Assembly (NCBI GenBank): GCA_947475245.1
Contig: CANJLW010000029.1
Coordinates: forward strand, 1-58,119
Direction: 5' to 3'
DNA length: 58,119 bases
Source of the DNA: Acetobacteraceae bacterium
GTDB lineage: Bacteria > Pseudomonadota > Alphaproteobacteria > Acetobacterales > Acetobacteraceae
The notes beneath the pieces are model-generated. The model saw nothing but the letters and a program-made list of their open reading frames with translations, searched no databases and was not told the origin of the DNA. The position numbers were made by a program, and so were the translations under genes. This document shows, piece by piece, positions 27,393 through 35,678 of this stretch. Each line of letters opens with the position of its first letter. Positions within the stretch are counted from its first letter, which is position 1.

Positions 27393-28897
27393 TCGACACG
27401 ATCGCCTGGGCGTCGGACCTCGCCTCGGTCGCGGGGGAACACGGTCCTGCGCTCGCGGTGCATGACGGCGAACGGGGGATCGATTTTACCGAGATGGCGG
27501 CGCGTGCCGCCGGACTGGCCTGGGTGCTGCGCGAGCGGGGCGTGGCGTTCGGCACGCCGGTGGCCAGTTCGCTGCGCAATTCGATTGAGGCGGTTTGGGT
27601 TTCGGTCGGTCTGCGGATCGCCGGCGTGGCGGAAACGCCGCTGAACGCCGGCTATACCGATGCCGAACGCGCCCATTGCATCGGGCTTGCCGGGGTGCGG
27701 TTGGTGGTGACCACGGCGGCGCAGGCCCCGATCTTCAGCGCACTGGGGTGCGACACGATCGTGATCGAGGACCTTGGCGTGGGCAGTCCGGCCGGTTTGC
27801 CGCCGGTGCCAGGCGATGCCTGGGGGCGGATCATGTTCACCTCCGGCACCACCGGCAAACCCAAGGCGATCGTCTATACCCATGCCGATCGCTGGATCGG
27901 CAGTCTGTTGCAGCGGGCGCATTTCGAAACGATGCCGGGTCCGGGCAGCGCGGTGTTGCTGATGACCCCGTTCGTGCACGGCGCGGGGTTGATCACGCAG
28001 GGGTTCAACGAGCGTGGCGCGGCGGTGGTGCTGCTCGACGGCGTCGATCTGCCGCGCGTGCGTTCGGTGCTGGAGCGGCGGATGGTCGATCACATCTTCG
28101 CCCCGCCGACTCCCCTGGCAAAGATCGTCGGTGCCTATGAAGGGCAGCGGATCGAGGGCATCCGCACAATTTTTTGCGGTACCGCGCCGTTGCTGCCGTC
28201 GCTGTACGGCAAGGCGCGGGCGATGTTCGGGCCGGTGGTGCGCGTGACCTACGGCAAGACGGAGATCGTCAATCCCATTACCGTGCTGCCGCCGACCGCG
28301 ACCGATGCCTATTACGCCGAAGCGGACACGGGGGACGGCGTCTGTGTCGGCTGGCCGGGTACGGGGGTGGAGATCGAAATCCGCGACGAGTCCGGGCAGG
28401 TGCTGGGCACGGACGCGGTGGGCGAAATTTTCCTGCGCGGGCGGCACATGTATCACGGCCATCTGGACGCCGCGGGGTTCCATCCGCCGCCGGCGGATGG
28501 GTTTCACGATACCGGGGACCTCGGTCGGATCGATGCGCGCGGTCGGCTGCATCTGGTCGGGCGGCTGGCCGACGTCATCAAATCCGGCGGTTACAAGATC
28601 TATCCCGACGAGATCGAGCGCGCGCTGTCCGGCATCGTGTCGGTGGTGTCGTTGCCGAGCGAGTATTGGGGGGAGATCATTGTCGCGGTGGCGGAGACCG
28701 ATGATCCCGACTGGGCGGAGCGGGCGCGGGCGGAACTGACGCCGATCGCCCGTTACAAGCATCCGCGCGCCTTGCTGACTCTGCCGGAACTGCCGCGCAA
28801 CGCGCAGGGCAAGATCATGCGGCGGGCAATCCGCGATTTGCTGCTGACCCGTTGGCGGGTGGCGGACGGTCCGTATCCGACGTTGGAGCCGCTTTAG
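27389..28897 (+). CDS. AMP-forming acyl-CoA synthetase/ligase
   Basis: A 502-residue adenylate-forming enzyme that activates a carboxylic acid as its CoA thioester. The phosphate-binding loop is FTSGTTGKPKAIVYT (about 150-165). The adenylate site is FHDTGDLGRID (about 372) with VIKSGGYKIYPDEIE (about 396-410), and the C-terminal catalytic Lys is in NAQGKIMRRAI. It starts with GTG overlapping the FAH stop. It converges with the oligopeptide importer operon with a 4-base overlap of the reading frames at 28894-28897. Confidence 0.93.
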   Translation: MIDTIAWASDLASVAGEHGPALAVHDGERGIDFTEMAARAAGLAWVLRERGVAFGTPVASSLRNSIEAVWVSVGLRIAGVAETPLNAGYTDAERAHCIGLAGVRLVVTTAAQAPIFSALGCDTIVIEDLGVGSPAGLPPVPGDAWGRIMFTSGTTGKPKAIVYTHADRWIGSLLQRAHFETMPGPGSAVLLMTPFVHGAGLITQGFNERGAAVVLLDGVDLPRVRSVLERRMVDHIFAPPTPLAKIVGAYEGQRIEGIRTIFCGTAPLLPSLYGKARAMFGPVVRVTYGKTEIVNPITVLPPTATDAYYAEADTGDGVCVGWPGTGVEIEIRDESGQVLGTDAVGEIFLRGRHMYHGHLDAAGFHPPPADGFHDTGDLGRIDARGRLHLVGRLADVIKSGGYKIYPDEIERALSGIVSVVSLPSEYWGEIIVAVAETDDPDWAERARAELTPIARYKHPRALLTLPELPRNAQGKIMRRAIRDLLLTRWRVADGPYPTLEPL

Positions 28898-29871
28898 CCC
28901 GCGAAGTGACAGGCGGCGTGGCGTTCGCCGTCGAACGCGCGCAAAGGCGGCATTTCGACACCGCAGCGATCGACGCCGACCGGGCAGCGGCCGTGAAAGC
29001 GGCAGGCGTTCGGATCGGGATCGATCGGGCTGCGCGGGTCGCCGTTCAGGCGCGGGATGTCGGACCGAAGGCCGTCCAGGCGGGGCACCGCCGCCACCAG
29101 GCTGCGGGTGTAGGGATGCAGCGGGTTTTCGAACACGGCCTGCGCCGGCCCAGATTCGACGATGCGGCCGAGGTACATCACCACGACTCGATCGCAAAGC
29201 AGGCGCACGACGTTCAGATCGTGCGAGACGAAGATGTAGCTCAGCCCCAGGTCTTGTTTGAGTTGGTCGAGTAGTTTCAGCACGGTGACCTGAACGGAAA
29301 CGTCCAACGCCGCCGTCGGTTCGTCCAGGACCAGCAGGCGCGGATGGGTGCCGATGGCGCGCGCGATCCCGACTCGCGCGCGTTGCCCGCCCGACAGTTG
29401 GTGCGGGAACCGACCGAGGAGTTCGAGCGGGAGGCCGCATTGCAGCGCGGCTTCGCGGACGCGGGCGTGCAGTGCGTCGCCGCGCAGGCCGAGGAGGCGG
29501 CGGAGCGGATCGGCGATGGCGTCGGCGGCGGTGAAGCGGGGATTGATGCTCTCCCCGGCGTCCTGGAACACCATCTGGATATGGGCGCGGGCGTCGTCGC
29601 GGGCGAAGACGCGGGCCGGAATTTCGGACAGTTCGCGGCGGTCGAACCAGATTTTGCCTTCGGTGACATCGAGCAGGCGGGTGATCAGGCGGACCAGGGT
29701 GGATTTCCCGCAGCCGGATTCACCGACCAGTCCGACGGTTTCGCCTTGTTCGACGGTCAGGCTGACGTCGTCGACGGCATGAACGCGCGACGGCGGGCCG
29801 GACCAGGGCAGGCGAGCTTTGCCGACGGGAAAGCGCTTGGAGACGTTCTCCAGTTCCAGCAGGCGGGTCAT
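28894..29871 (-). CDS. dppF: Dipeptide/oligopeptide ABC ATPase (DppF-type)
   Basis: A 325-residue ATP-binding subunit, last gene of the importer operon. Walker A is GESGCGKSTLVR, the signature is LSGGQRARVGIARAI, Walker B is LLVLDEPTAALDV and the switch is IFVSHDLNVV. The C-terminal peptide-importer tail is present, with the Cys-rich CRFHGRCPVGVDRC segment typical of DppD/F and OppD/F. The Q-loop reads FQDAGESINPR, a variant of the common QDPYASLNPR. The start overlaps the DppD-type stop by 4 bases. Confidence 0.95.
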   Translation of the reverse strand: MTRLLELENVSKRFPVGKARLPWSGPPSRVHAVDDVSLTVEQGETVGLVGESGCGKSTLVRLITRLLDVTEGKIWFDRRELSEIPARVFARDDARAHIQMVFQDAGESINPRFTAADAIADPLRRLLGLRGDALHARVREAALQCGLPLELLGRFPHQLSGGQRARVGIARAIGTHPRLLVLDEPTAALDVSVQVTVLKLLDQLKQDLGLSYIFVSHDLNVVRLLCDRVVVMYLGRIVESGPAQAVFENPLHPYTRSLVAAVPRLDGLRSDIPRLNGDPRSPIDPDPNACRFHGRCPVGVDRCGVEMPPLRAFDGERHAACHFAG

Positions 29872-30860
29872 GCGGCGCTCTCCAGCGGGTTCCAGCAGGC
29901 AACTGCGTGGTTGGGGGCGTGATCGCGCAGGGAGAGCGGTTGGGCGCAGGCATCGAGGCGGCGTTCGCAGCGGCCGGCATAGCGGCAGGCGGGGATGTCC
30001 TTGCCGCGGAGATCGGGCAGCCCGCCGGGCACGGAGCGCAGCGCGTCGAGGCTGCCGGCGGCGGTCGGCGTGGCGGCGATCAGTCCGGCGGTATAGGGGT
30101 GGCGCGGATGGGCCAGCAATGTGGCGGTGTCGGCTTCCTCCACCATGTGTCCGGCGTGCATCACGGCGATGCGTTCGGCGCGTTCGGCGGCCAGGGCGAG
30201 GTCGTGGGTGATCAGGATGGTCGCCATGCCGGTTTCTTCGGCCATCGCCCGGATCAGGTCCATGACGACGGCCTGGGTGGTGACGTCGAGCCCGGTGGTC
30301 GGTTCGTCGGCGATCAGCAGTTGCGGGCGGGCGGCCACGGCGATGGCGATCATGACGCGTTGGCACATGCCGCCCGACAGTTCGAATGGGTAGGCTTTCG
30401 CGCGTCTGGCGGGGTCGGGGATGCCGACGGCGCGCAGGGCCTCGATGGCGCGGTCGTGGGCGTTGAAGCGGGTTGCGCCGCCGTGGCGCAGCAGCACGTC
30501 GGCGATCTGGCGTCCGACGGCGCGGATGGGATTCAGAGCGGCGCGCGGGTTTTGGAAGATCATCGCGATGCGTCGGCCGCGAATGCGCGCGAGTTCGGCG
30601 GGTGGGGTGGCGACGAGGTCGGTTTCGCCGAGGAACGCGTGCCCGCCGGTGATTTTTCCGGCGGCTTCGAGCAGGCCCATGATGGCATAGGCGGTGACGG
30701 ATTTGCCTGATCCGGATTCGCCCACCAGTGCCATGGTCTGTCCGGGGGCGACGGCGAAGCCGATGCGGTCGAGCGCGTGCACGACTCCGCCGCGGGTATG
30801 GAAGGCGACCGAAAGGTCCTGAACCCGCAGCACGGGTTGGATCGTGCCCGATTGAGTCAT
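29868..30860 (-). CDS. dppD: Dipeptide/oligopeptide ABC ATPase (DppD-type)
   Basis: A 330-residue ATP-binding subunit that partners the DppF-type protein. Walker A is GESGSGKSVTAY, the Q-loop is MIFQNPRAALNP, the signature is LSGGMCQRVMIAIAVA, and Walker B is LLIADEPTTGLDV. The Cys-rich C-terminal segment CRYAGRCERRLDAC is typical of peptide importers and may bind an iron-sulfur cluster, as reported for relatives. The start at 30860 overlaps the permease stop in an ATGA. Confidence 0.95.
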   Translation of the reverse strand: MTQSGTIQPVLRVQDLSVAFHTRGGVVHALDRIGFAVAPGQTMALVGESGSGKSVTAYAIMGLLEAAGKITGGHAFLGETDLVATPPAELARIRGRRIAMIFQNPRAALNPIRAVGRQIADVLLRHGGATRFNAHDRAIEALRAVGIPDPARRAKAYPFELSGGMCQRVMIAIAVAARPQLLIADEPTTGLDVTTQAVVMDLIRAMAEETGMATILITHDLALAAERAERIAVMHAGHMVEEADTATLLAHPRHPYTAGLIAATPTAAGSLDALRSVPGGLPDLRGKDIPACRYAGRCERRLDACAQPLSLRDHAPNHAVACWNPLESAA

Positions 30861-31714
30861 GTGCGCCGCCTTGGGTCGACGATGTCGCGCAGGCCGTCGC
30901 CCAGCAGGTTGAAGCAAAAGACCGCGAGCATCAGGGTGGCGCCGGGAAAGAGCGCGATCCACCATTCGCCGGAGACGATGAAGCCGGCGCCTTCGGCGAC
31001 CATGATGCCCCATTCGGCAGTGGGTGGGCGAACGCCGAGACCGATGAACGACAGGCCGGCGGCATTCAGGATGGCGTATCCCATGGTCAGCGACATCTGC
31101 ACGACCATGATCGGCATGATGTTGGGCAATACCTGGGTCAGCAGCAGCGCGCCGTCGCGGTGTCCGGACAAGCGAGCGGCGTCGACGAAGCCGGCTTCTC
31201 GGCGGGTCAGTGTTTCGGCGCGGGCGACGCGGGCGTAGAGCGGGAAATTGATGATCGCGGTGGCCAGGACGATGTTGGGAATGGTGTTACCCAGCGCGGC
31301 GACGATACCCATGGCCAGCACGAACAGCGGAAAGGCCATGATGGTGTCGGCGATGCGTCCGATCACGGCATCGATCCAGCCGCCGAAGAAGCCGGCCGCG
31401 AGTCCGGCAAGACCGCCGGCGGCGAAGACCAGCGCTACGGAGGCAAGCGCGATGCCGATATCGACGCGCGCGGCCACGATCACTCGGCTGAGGATGTCTC
31501 GCCCCAATTGGTCGGTGCCGAACCAGTGACGCCAGTCCGGCGCTTGCAGGGCGCGGGCGGTGTCGCTGGCGAGTGGGTCGAAGGGGGCGATCAGCGGGCC
31601 GAACAGGGCCATGGCGGCATAGGCGGCGAAGAGCAGCGCGGCCCCCAGGGTGACCGGGTTTTCCGACAGCACGTAGCGGATATGGGACAGAGTGCTGGAC
31701 TGGGCGTTGGTCAT
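30857..31714 (-). CDS. dppC: Dipeptide/oligopeptide ABC permease (DppC-type)
   Basis: A 285-residue inner-membrane permease with about six spans. The N-terminus has the DppC pattern (LGAALLFAAYAAMALFGPLI, then GTDQLGRDILSRV). The coupling motif EAGFVDAARLSGHRDGALLL and the end region NLLGDGLRDIVDPR are also typical. Stop and start codons overlap both neighbours by 4 bases. Together with DppB it forms the transport channel. Confidence 0.95.
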   Translation of the reverse strand: MTNAQSSTLSHIRYVLSENPVTLGAALLFAAYAAMALFGPLIAPFDPLASDTARALQAPDWRHWFGTDQLGRDILSRVIVAARVDIGIALASVALVFAAGGLAGLAAGFFGGWIDAVIGRIADTIMAFPLFVLAMGIVAALGNTIPNIVLATAIINFPLYARVARAETLTRREAGFVDAARLSGHRDGALLLTQVLPNIMPIMVVQMSLTMGYAILNAAGLSFIGLGVRPPTAEWGIMVAEGAGFIVSGEWWIALFPGATLMLAVFCFNLLGDGLRDIVDPRRRT

Positions 31715-32721
31715 GCGCCGCGCCTGGCGCGCGGGTCGATCGCGCGGTTGAGCAGGTCGATGCCCAGGTTCAGCAGCACATACAGGATCGCCATGGTCAG
31801 CACGAAGCCCTGGACGGGGGCGAAGTCGGACGCGATCAGGGCTTCGACCGCGTAGCTGCCGATGCCCGGCCAGGCGAAGACTTTCTCCACCAGCACATTC
31901 GCGCCGAGCAGGAAGGAGAACACCATGCCGAGGACGGTGACGACGGGCAGCAGGGCGTTACGCAGGGCGTAGGTGAGCACGACGGTGGGGCCGGACAGGC
32001 CGGAGGCTCGGGCGGTGCGAATGAACTCCGACCCCAGAACGGCGAGCATGGAGGCGCGGGTGATGCGCGCGATCGGGGCGAGGGCGAACAAAGCGAGGGT
32101 GCCGGCGGGCAGCACGATCTGGGCGGCGGCGGCGCGGAAGGTTTCGGTATCGCGGGCCAGCAGGGTGTCGATCAAATAGAACCCGGTGACGGCGGGTGGC
32201 GCGCTGGCGAAGGCGTCGAGGCGACCGAGTGGCGCGGGCATCCAGCCGAGGATGAAGTAAAAGATGTAGACGAGGAGGAGGCCGGTGAAGAACACCGGCA
32301 GCGACACGCCGGCGGTGGCGACGATGCGGCAGGCGTGATCGATGACGGAGCCTTGGCGCACCGCGGCGAAGACGCCGAGGGGCAAGGCAATGCCGATGGC
32401 GAGGAAGAGGCCGCAGAGGGTCAGTTCGGCGGAAGCCGGCAGTCGGTTGATCAACTCCGTCAGGACGGGTTGTCCGGTGGTCAGCGACATGCCGAGGTCG
32501 CCGTGGACGAGGGCGACGACGTAGCGGCGGAACTGTTCGGTCAGCGGCAGATCGAGGCCGAGGCTGGCCTTGATCTGCGCGATCGATTCAGCGCTTGCGG
32601 TCGGCCCGGCGAAATAGGTCGCGGTATCGCCGGGCAGCACGCGGGTCAGCAGGAAGGTCACGACGACGACGCCGCACAAGGTCGGCAGAGCGCCCGCGAA
32701 ACGGAGCAGGATTGCGCGCAT
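31711..32721 (-). CDS. dppB: Dipeptide/oligopeptide ABC permease (DppB-type)
   Basis: A 336-residue inner-membrane permease. It has the long first span ALPTLCGVVVVTFLLTRVLPGD, the periplasmic segment LGLDLPLTEQFRRYVVALVHGDLG typical of DppB, the coupling region EFIRTARASGLSGPTVVLTY and VLVEKVFAWPGIGSYAVEAL near the end. It is 9 bases downstream of the binding-protein gene and overlaps dppC by 4 bases. Confidence 0.95.
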   Translation of the reverse strand: MRAILLRFAGALPTLCGVVVVTFLLTRVLPGDTATYFAGPTASAESIAQIKASLGLDLPLTEQFRRYVVALVHGDLGMSLTTGQPVLTELINRLPASAELTLCGLFLAIGIALPLGVFAAVRQGSVIDHACRIVATAGVSLPVFFTGLLLVYIFYFILGWMPAPLGRLDAFASAPPAVTGFYLIDTLLARDTETFRAAAAQIVLPAGTLALFALAPIARITRASMLAVLGSEFIRTARASGLSGPTVVLTYALRNALLPVVTVLGMVFSFLLGANVLVEKVFAWPGIGSYAVEALIASDFAPVQGFVLTMAILYVLLNLGIDLLNRAIDPRARRGA

Positions 32722-32730
32722 GAAAGCGGG

Positions 32731-34341
32731 CTATGCGCCTTTCGTCAGGAAGCGGAAGTCGGGTTCACGGCAGGGCCAATAGGTGTAGCCGCCGATGTTT
32801 TTCTGCATCGCGACGTCGTGGAAGGGCTGGCAGACCGGGATCATCGGCACTTCGTCCATGCCCATTTGCAGGAAGCCGCGCACCTGGGTTTCGTAGGTGG
32901 CGGGATCGGTGGCGAAGCGGGCGCCGTCGATCAGGGCGTCCATCTCCTTGTTCTGGTACGACGCGACGTTGAAGATCGAATTTTTGCCGTGATAGTTCCA
33001 GAAGAAGAAGTAGTCGGGCCAGTCGAGCCAGCCGCCGAAGCGGTTGATGACCATCGGGGCGGTTTTTTTGTTCAGTTCGCCGCGGAAGTTCGCGCCGGGG
33101 ATTTTGTTCAGTTCGACCTTGATGCCGATTTGCGCGAGGCTTTCCTGCACCAGGACCGCCATCGGTTCGGCGATGGTGGCGGAGCCGGCGTCGAACAGCA
33201 GGGATGTGGAGATGGTGGTTCCGCCGGTCACGGCGGCGACCATGGCCTTGGCCTTTTCGATATTGGCGGAATAATGCGACGGCACCGGCCAGCCGATCTT
33301 GCCGATTTTCTCCGGCCCGCCCCACATCGGCACGCCGCGGCCGAACAGGGCGGCGGACATGATTTTCTCGTACGGAATGGCCCAGGCGATGGCCTGACGC
33401 AGGCGGACGTCGTTGAACGGCGGGTTGGCGGCGTTCAGGGCGACGTACCAGATTGCGTTCGGCACGGGCACGGCGGCGACGCGCACCTTGCCGGCTTCGG
33501 CGAGGTCCTTGAAGTCCTTGGGCGGCAGGCCATAGGACATATCGGCGTCGCCGCGTTCGATCAGCGCGCGCCGCGTGGAGGGGGAGGGAATGTCGCGCGC
33601 GATGACGCGGCGCAGTTGCGGCAGGGGACCGCAGGCCCAGTCGTCGTTGCGCACATAGATGGTTTCGGTGCCGGGTTTCCAGCTTTCGACCTTGAAGGCG
33701 CCGCTGCCGGCGATGTTATTCTTCAGGTAATCCTTGGCCCAGGGGTCGCCGCCGGAATTGGCGATGGCCGTTTCGCTGTCGAACACGAACGGAATGGTGA
33801 CGCCCAGGTTGGGCATGGTCAGCTTGTCGCGGCGCAGGAAGTCGATGCGGAAGGTTTTGTCATCGACGGCGACGAATTGTTCGGGTTTTTCCAGGCTGCC
33901 CGCGGCCATCTGGGTGGTGGCGAAGCCGCCTATGGAAACGGCACGATCCATCGACCATTTGACGTCTTTCGCCGTCACCGGGCGTTTGCTGTGGAATCGG
34001 GCATTTTCCCGCAGCTTAAACGTGCAGCTCATGCCGTCGCTGGCGATCTGCCAGCTTTCCGCCAAGGCGGGGTCGTAGTTCAGCAGGTCGTGCGTCATGG
34101 TCCCTTCGGCGAAGGGGACGCGCTTGAAGCGGAGCAGGGTGTCGTAGCAATTCAGCGACACGCCGTTGACCGGCTGCGCGGACCCGATGCCCTGCATATC
34201 GAGGCTGTTCGGGCCGTATTCCTGCACGACGATCAGGGTTTCGTTCCGGGTCGGCGCGGTTTGCGCCGCGGCGGACCGTATCGCGGGGGTGGCGAGCGCG
34301 GCGGCTCCGGCGGCGGCTTTGATAAAGGTACGGCGTTTCAT
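32731..34341 (-). CDS. dppA: Dipeptide/oligopeptide-type ABC substrate-binding protein
   Basis: A 536-residue periplasmic binding protein of the type-5 family. It carries a twin-arginine signal (MKRRTFIKAAAGAAALATPA, cut near SAAAQ), suggesting export in folded form. Family segments include LAESWQIASDGMSCTFKLRE, PVTAKDVKWSMDRAVS and VRLRQAIAWAIPYEKI. Ligands may be peptides or other small nitrogen compounds; the neighbouring ureide genes make the latter possible. A hairpin (34346-34365) covers its ribosome site. Confidence 0.93.
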   Translation of the reverse strand: MKRRTFIKAAAGAAALATPAIRSAAAQTAPTRNETLIVVQEYGPNSLDMQGIGSAQPVNGVSLNCYDTLLRFKRVPFAEGTMTHDLLNYDPALAESWQIASDGMSCTFKLRENARFHSKRPVTAKDVKWSMDRAVSIGGFATTQMAAGSLEKPEQFVAVDDKTFRIDFLRRDKLTMPNLGVTIPFVFDSETAIANSGGDPWAKDYLKNNIAGSGAFKVESWKPGTETIYVRNDDWACGPLPQLRRVIARDIPSPSTRRALIERGDADMSYGLPPKDFKDLAEAGKVRVAAVPVPNAIWYVALNAANPPFNDVRLRQAIAWAIPYEKIMSAALFGRGVPMWGGPEKIGKIGWPVPSHYSANIEKAKAMVAAVTGGTTISTSLLFDAGSATIAEPMAVLVQESLAQIGIKVELNKIPGANFRGELNKKTAPMVINRFGGWLDWPDYFFFWNYHGKNSIFNVASYQNKEMDALIDGARFATDPATYETQVRGFLQMGMDEVPMIPVCQPFHDVAMQKNIGGYTYWPCREPDFRFLTKGA

Positions 34342-34345
34342 GGAA

Positions 34346-34365
34346 CCCCCTGGGTCTACAGGGGG
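34346..34365 (-). promoter_or_regulatory. Hairpin sequestering the dppA ribosome-binding site
   Basis: On minus, CCCCCTG pairs with CAGGGGG across a 6-base loop (plus positions 34346-34352 with 34359-34365). The downstream arm is the only Shine-Dalgarno-like sequence, ending 4 bases before the ATG. Closed, it would hide the site from ribosomes, so dppA translation may need an opening factor or upstream translation. Confidence 0.5.
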
Positions 34366-34392
34366 TGTTCAGCAAGACTCATGCCACCGCGA

Positions 34393-35268
34393 TCAACTGC
34401 CGCGATAGGTGGTGTAGGTCCAGGGCGAAGCCAGGAGCGGGACGTGATAATGCGCTTCCGGTTCGGCGATGCGGAAGCGCACCGGGACGACATCGAGGAA
34501 CGGGGAGTCCGCGCCGAGTCCGGCGAAATACGCGCCGATCTCGAACCGCAATTCGTAGGTGCCGATACGCAGCGGTTGATCGGCGATCAGCGGCGCGTCG
34601 GTGCGGCCGTCGGCGTTGGTGACGGTTTGAGCGAGCAGAGCGGTTTCATTGGCACCGATCTCGTGCAGCGATACCGCTACCCCGGCGGCGGGACGGCCGC
34701 GCACGGTATCCAGCACATGGGTGGACAGCCGGCCGTTGGTGACGGGCATGCCGGGGCCGGTGAGTTTTTCCACCAGGCGCAGGCGGCTGATGAAGGCGAT
34801 TTCGTCCAGCGACGCATCGATCTCCGTCGCCACGGCGTTGTCCAGGCGGCGCGCGAAGCAGGCCAGGATGGAATCGCGGGTGTGGCGGCGGACGCAGACG
34901 ATAAAGGGAAAGCCGAATTTGGCGCGCCAGGCGGCGTTCACTGCCTCAAAGCGTTCGAATGCGGCATCGCTCAGGCGGTTCAGCCCCAGACTGCCTTGTT
35001 CGGCGATGGACGCCGCCGTCATCGCCCCGGCGCGGGCGACCTTGCCGGCGAGTTCCGGATGGCCGCGGAGAAAGGTCAGCTTTGTGTCGAGCGGCGCGTT
35101 GCGTACGATTGTCATCATGGCGTCGTGCAGAGCGGTCACCGTTGCGAAGGGCCGAAGGGCGGCGGCCTCGGCGGCGATCCAGGGCGCGTTTTCGAATATC
35201 TCGCCGATCGCGGCGACGAAGTCGTCGACCGGCGCGTCGTTCAGGGTGGCGAGATCTGTTGTCGGCAT
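34393..35268 (-). CDS. Fused OHCU decarboxylase / 5-hydroxyisourate hydrolase
   Basis: A 291-residue bifunctional enzyme that takes 5-hydroxyisourate (from urate oxidation) through OHCU to S-allantoin. The N-terminal domain (1-165) is OHCU decarboxylase, with catalytic His70 in FLRGHPELAGK and Glu90 in ASIAEQGSLGL. The C-terminal domain (178-291) is a transthyretin-like HIU hydrolase with His184 (STHVLDTVRGRPA), Arg222 (TNADGR), the EAHYHVPLL His pair and the terminal YRGS. Domain order is opposite to the pathway order. No urate oxidase is in the window. It is 51 bases upstream of dppA on the same strand, so importer and enzyme may be co-transcribed. Confidence 0.95.
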   Translation of the reverse strand: MPTTDLATLNDAPVDDFVAAIGEIFENAPWIAAEAAALRPFATVTALHDAMMTIVRNAPLDTKLTFLRGHPELAGKVARAGAMTAASIAEQGSLGLNRLSDAAFERFEAVNAAWRAKFGFPFIVCVRRHTRDSILACFARRLDNAVATEIDASLDEIAFISRLRLVEKLTGPGMPVTNGRLSTHVLDTVRGRPAAGVAVSLHEIGANETALLAQTVTNADGRTDAPLIADQPLRIGTYELRFEIGAYFAGLGADSPFLDVVPVRFRIAEPEAHYHVPLLASPWTYTTYRGS

Positions 35269-35334
35269 GCGATTTCCTGATGCGTAAGATTGGATTTGGC
35301 GGCACGATGGCGTCGCAACGAAGGACGAATTGCG

Positions 35335-35673
35335 ATGCCCGGTTTATCGGTTCATGTAGTCGACGTCGCGTTCGGCAGGCCCGCGCTTGGCATGTTCGTC
35401 GAAGTGTCGTTCGGCGGGCAATGTTTGGCATCGGGCCGTTTGGGCGCGGACGGCACCTTGGCGCATCCGATCGTCGGCGCGACCCTGTCCCCGGGAGAAT
35501 ACGAGGTGCTTTTCCATGCCGGCGCATACTTCGCCGGCGCCTCCCTCGGGCAATCCGATCCGCCGTTTCTGGATAAGGTGCCGTTTCGGTTCAATATCGC
35601 CGATCCCGCCCAGCATTATCATCTGCCGATGAAAATCACGCCCTGGGGTTTCGCGTTGTACCGCGGCGCCTGA
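35335..35673 (+). CDS. Stand-alone HIU hydrolase/transthyretin-like protein, divergent active site
   Basis: A 112-residue transthyretin-like protein, divergent from the fused enzyme by 66 bases. It keeps His7 (SVHVVDVAFGRPA) and the HYH pair (about 94-96) of HIU hydrolases. The DGR of the substrate-binding strand is DGT (Thr41 replaces Arg) and the terminal YRGS is YRGA. With the fused gene nearby carrying all signature residues, this copy may act on another substrate or have lost activity. The start at 35335 is supported by AAGGA about 10 bases upstream. Confidence 0.88.
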   Translation: MPGLSVHVVDVAFGRPALGMFVEVSFGGQCLASGRLGADGTLAHPIVGATLSPGEYEVLFHAGAYFAGASLGQSDPPFLDKVPFRFNIADPAQHYHLPMKITPWGFALYRGA

Positions 35674-35678
35674 ACGCG

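Noticed and set aside
32335-35280. Open frame of 981 codons on plus across dppA and uraD-uraH
   Set aside because: It mirrors third-position GC of the genes on minus, and its product is Gly/Asp/Arg-rich with no domain.
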